The notes under the pieces: model-generated
What the model saw: only the letters and a program-made list of their open reading frames with translations
The model's database searches: none
What the model was told of the DNA's origin: nothing
Source of the DNA: Shouchella oshimensis
GTDB lineage: Bacteria > Bacillota > Bacilli > Bacillales > Bacillaceae_D
Direction of reading: 5' to 3'
NCBI RefSeq assembly: GCF_002019765.1
Contig: NZ_KV917380.1
Coordinates: 3,426,576-3,490,575 of the forward strand
Length of the DNA: 64,000 nucleotides
Part shown: positions 62,847 to 64,000 of the stretch, in pieces
Position numbering within the stretch: the first letter of the stretch is position 1
Layout: each line of letters opens with the position of its first letter
Made by a program: the position numbers and the translations under genes

Positions 62847-64000
62847 TTACTTGTTACTAAATGTAATTGTTTTCACTTCAAAAGTCTTGATTGTCGTACG
62901 TAAAACGCCTGCTTCCATAGACAGCGGAGCAAGGGGTGTTTCTAACAAGTTTGTTTCAGTTGCCTGTTGAAAGGACGGTTGTGGGAGCTTCAATTCCATT
63001 GCTTCCTGCCCACCACTCGATTCATAGAAGCGCATCGTAATCCCTTCATCCTTTTCAGATCGCTTCACGGTATCCAGAATCGCATGTTGTGCCTTTAGCT
63101 CGATAAAGCTATGCTGAGTTGGCAACGTCCCTTTATGCGCATCCGCCTGTATAGAAGTGACAGGATGGTTTAATTCATAGCCCCTTCGCACAACATTTGC
63201 TGAATTCCATGTACCTTGGTGAGGAAGAAGTGAATACGTAAACAGGTGATCTCCTTGATCAGCATTAGGATCTGGCCATTTAGGTGCTCTTAGTAACGAT
63301 AATCGGAGCTGACTACCTCTCACGTCGTAGCCATATTTACAATCGTTTAACAAGCTGACGCCATAATTGCCTTCCGAAATATCGGCAAAACGGTGTCCAC
63401 ACACTTCAAATTGCGCCTTTTCCCAACTTGTATTAGAGTGAGTCGCTCTTTCAACGACACCGAACGGAATTTCAAATGTAGCTTTACTCGTTTGAACATC
63501 GACTGGGAAAGCTACTTTCAACAACTTATGGGTTTCGTGCCAGCTCACCTTTGTTTCAAAATCTATTCGGGCGGCATGATGGTACAACACAAGGTCTTGC
63601 TCAATGAACGAGCTTGATAGCGTCCATTTAAACCGAATTCGATCCATCGTCTTTCCTTTTAATACAACATCCACTGACAATAACTCAGGTCGATATGCCT
63701 CTTGCTCAGCAAACAGAGGATCGATATCCCACGCATCCCAATAAGTGGGCTGGTCATGAAAGAGCTGAAACTGATTGCCACACTCACCTTGCCTCAGCAC
63801 TTCCCGACATGCCTGTTTATCATACAACCTCGTCAATTCGCCATTTTCATTCCATTCGATCTGATAAAAATCGGTTTCCCACTTCCAATCAAAAGGCTGT
63901 GTTAGCATCGGTGTCTTTTTCTCTTCTTCTGACCGTAACCATACCGTTCGATAGCCCATTTGTGGGATAGCTGGTACGTAAACCATTCGAGTGACTCGTC
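62847..64000 (-). CDS. Alpha-mannosidase (GH38-type), C-terminal part; 5' end beyond the window
   Basis: The frame runs on past base 64000; the ATG near 63986 is internal (preceded by an in-frame RVTR). The 384 visible residues are the C-terminal beta-sandwich part of a GH38 alpha-mannosidase: VYVPAIPQMGYRTVWL, then EWNENGELTRLYDKQACREVL, YWDAWDIDP, FEIPFGVVERATHSNTSWEKAQFEV, and SLLNDCKYGYDVRGSQLRLSLLRAP with PDPNADQGDHLFTYSLLPH. The catalytic Asp lies in the missing half. It ends 15 bases before the GH3 gene, so the two are one operon. Confidence 0.9.
   Translation of the reverse strand, partial: RVTRMVYVPAIPQMGYRTVWLRSEEEKKTPMLTQPFDWKWETDFYQIEWNENGELTRLYDKQACREVLRQGECGNQFQLFHDQPTYWDAWDIDPLFAEQEAYRPELLSVDVVLKGKTMDRIRFKWTLSSSFIEQDLVLYHHAARIDFETKVSWHETHKLLKVAFPVDVQTSKATFEIPFGVVERATHSNTSWEKAQFEVCGHRFADISEGNYGVSLLNDCKYGYDVRGSQLRLSLLRAPKWPDPNADQGDHLFTYSLLPHQGTWNSANVVRRGYELNHPVTSIQADAHKGTLPTQHSFIELKAQHAILDTVKRSEKDEGITMRFYESSGGQEAMELKLPQPSFQQATETNLLETPLAPLSMEAGVLRTTIKTFEVKTITFSNK

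Noticed and set aside
1-64000. tRNA, rRNA, prophage or replication origin
   Set aside because: I found no cloverleaf with CCA-type acceptor, no rRNA-like sequence, no phage structural or integrase genes and no DnaA-box cluster by reading; a tRNAscan or similar run could still find something missed.

Overview
The window looks like chromosome of an alkaliphilic or alkalitolerant Bacillaceae (Bacillus/Shouchella/Alkalihalobacillus type). The grounds are moderate-to-low GC, strong AGGAGG ribosome sites with frequent TTG/GTG starts, S-box control of methionine salvage in the Bacillus arrangement, a Rap/Phr pair, a cre site in front of a citrate symporter, and very acidic extracellular proteins. 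This is inference; no rRNA, tRNA, CRISPR array, phage or intact insertion sequence was seen.

Layout. 1-1.5 kb: two tandem paralogous lipoproteins, the first cut by the window edge. 1.7-9 kb: a complete methionine-salvage locus, mtnK-mtnA on the minus strand and mtnW-X-B-D-E on the plus strand, each arm behind its own SAM-I riboswitch. 9-10.6 kb: a DASS sodium/dicarboxylate-type symporter with its own promoter. 11.3-17.9 kb: a minus-strand operon for uptake (TRAP) and breakdown (acid-sugar kinase, zinc-type dehydrogenase, class II aldolase) of a sugar acid, with its GntR/FCD regulator inside. 18.1-19.6 kb: a decayed operon (TctC receptor, HMG-CoA-lyase-like, CaiB/BaiF CoA-transferase). 20.4-21.8 kb: a citrate-metal symporter under a cre site. 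23.8-30.3 kb: a peptide/nickel-family ABC transporter whose binding protein reads as a circular permutation and whose permeases carry unusual N-terminal extensions. 30.5-31.7 kb: a rap-phr signalling pair; the 41-codon phr is easy to miss. 32-45 kb: small enzymes, a sugar ABC transporter without ATPase, an Orn/Lys/Arg decarboxylase, a deaminase/amidohydrolase pair, and a macrolide-resistance-type operon (ABC-F + macrolide phosphotransferase). 46.9-51.6 kb: an ascorbate-type PTS with a PRD activator and a SIS-domain protein. 51.9-57.7 kb: an Rrf2 regulator, then a surface cassette of class D sortase, a large unrecognised protein, and an LPxTA-anchored protein with two long Asp-Ala dipeptide tracts. 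58.1-64 kb: a membrane AraC-type regulator, a GH3 glycosidase and a GH38-type alpha-mannosidase cut by the window edge.

The most interesting parts are: (1) a compact leader in front of the ABC-F/mph operon, with a sigma-A promoter, a 14-residue leader peptide carrying the RLR macrolide-arrest motif and closely resembling the ermD/ermK leader, a second 33-residue leader peptide, mutually placed hairpins and two successive intrinsic terminators, i.e. an antibiotic-sensing transcription attenuator; (2) the poly(Asp-Ala) wall-protein/sortase cassette; (3) the circularly permuted solute-binding protein. Two ~280-bp copies of a TIR-like structured repeat (23.5 and 39.6 kb) lie in inverted orientation, and a second small terminator-like repeat occurs at 1.66 and 10.9 kb.
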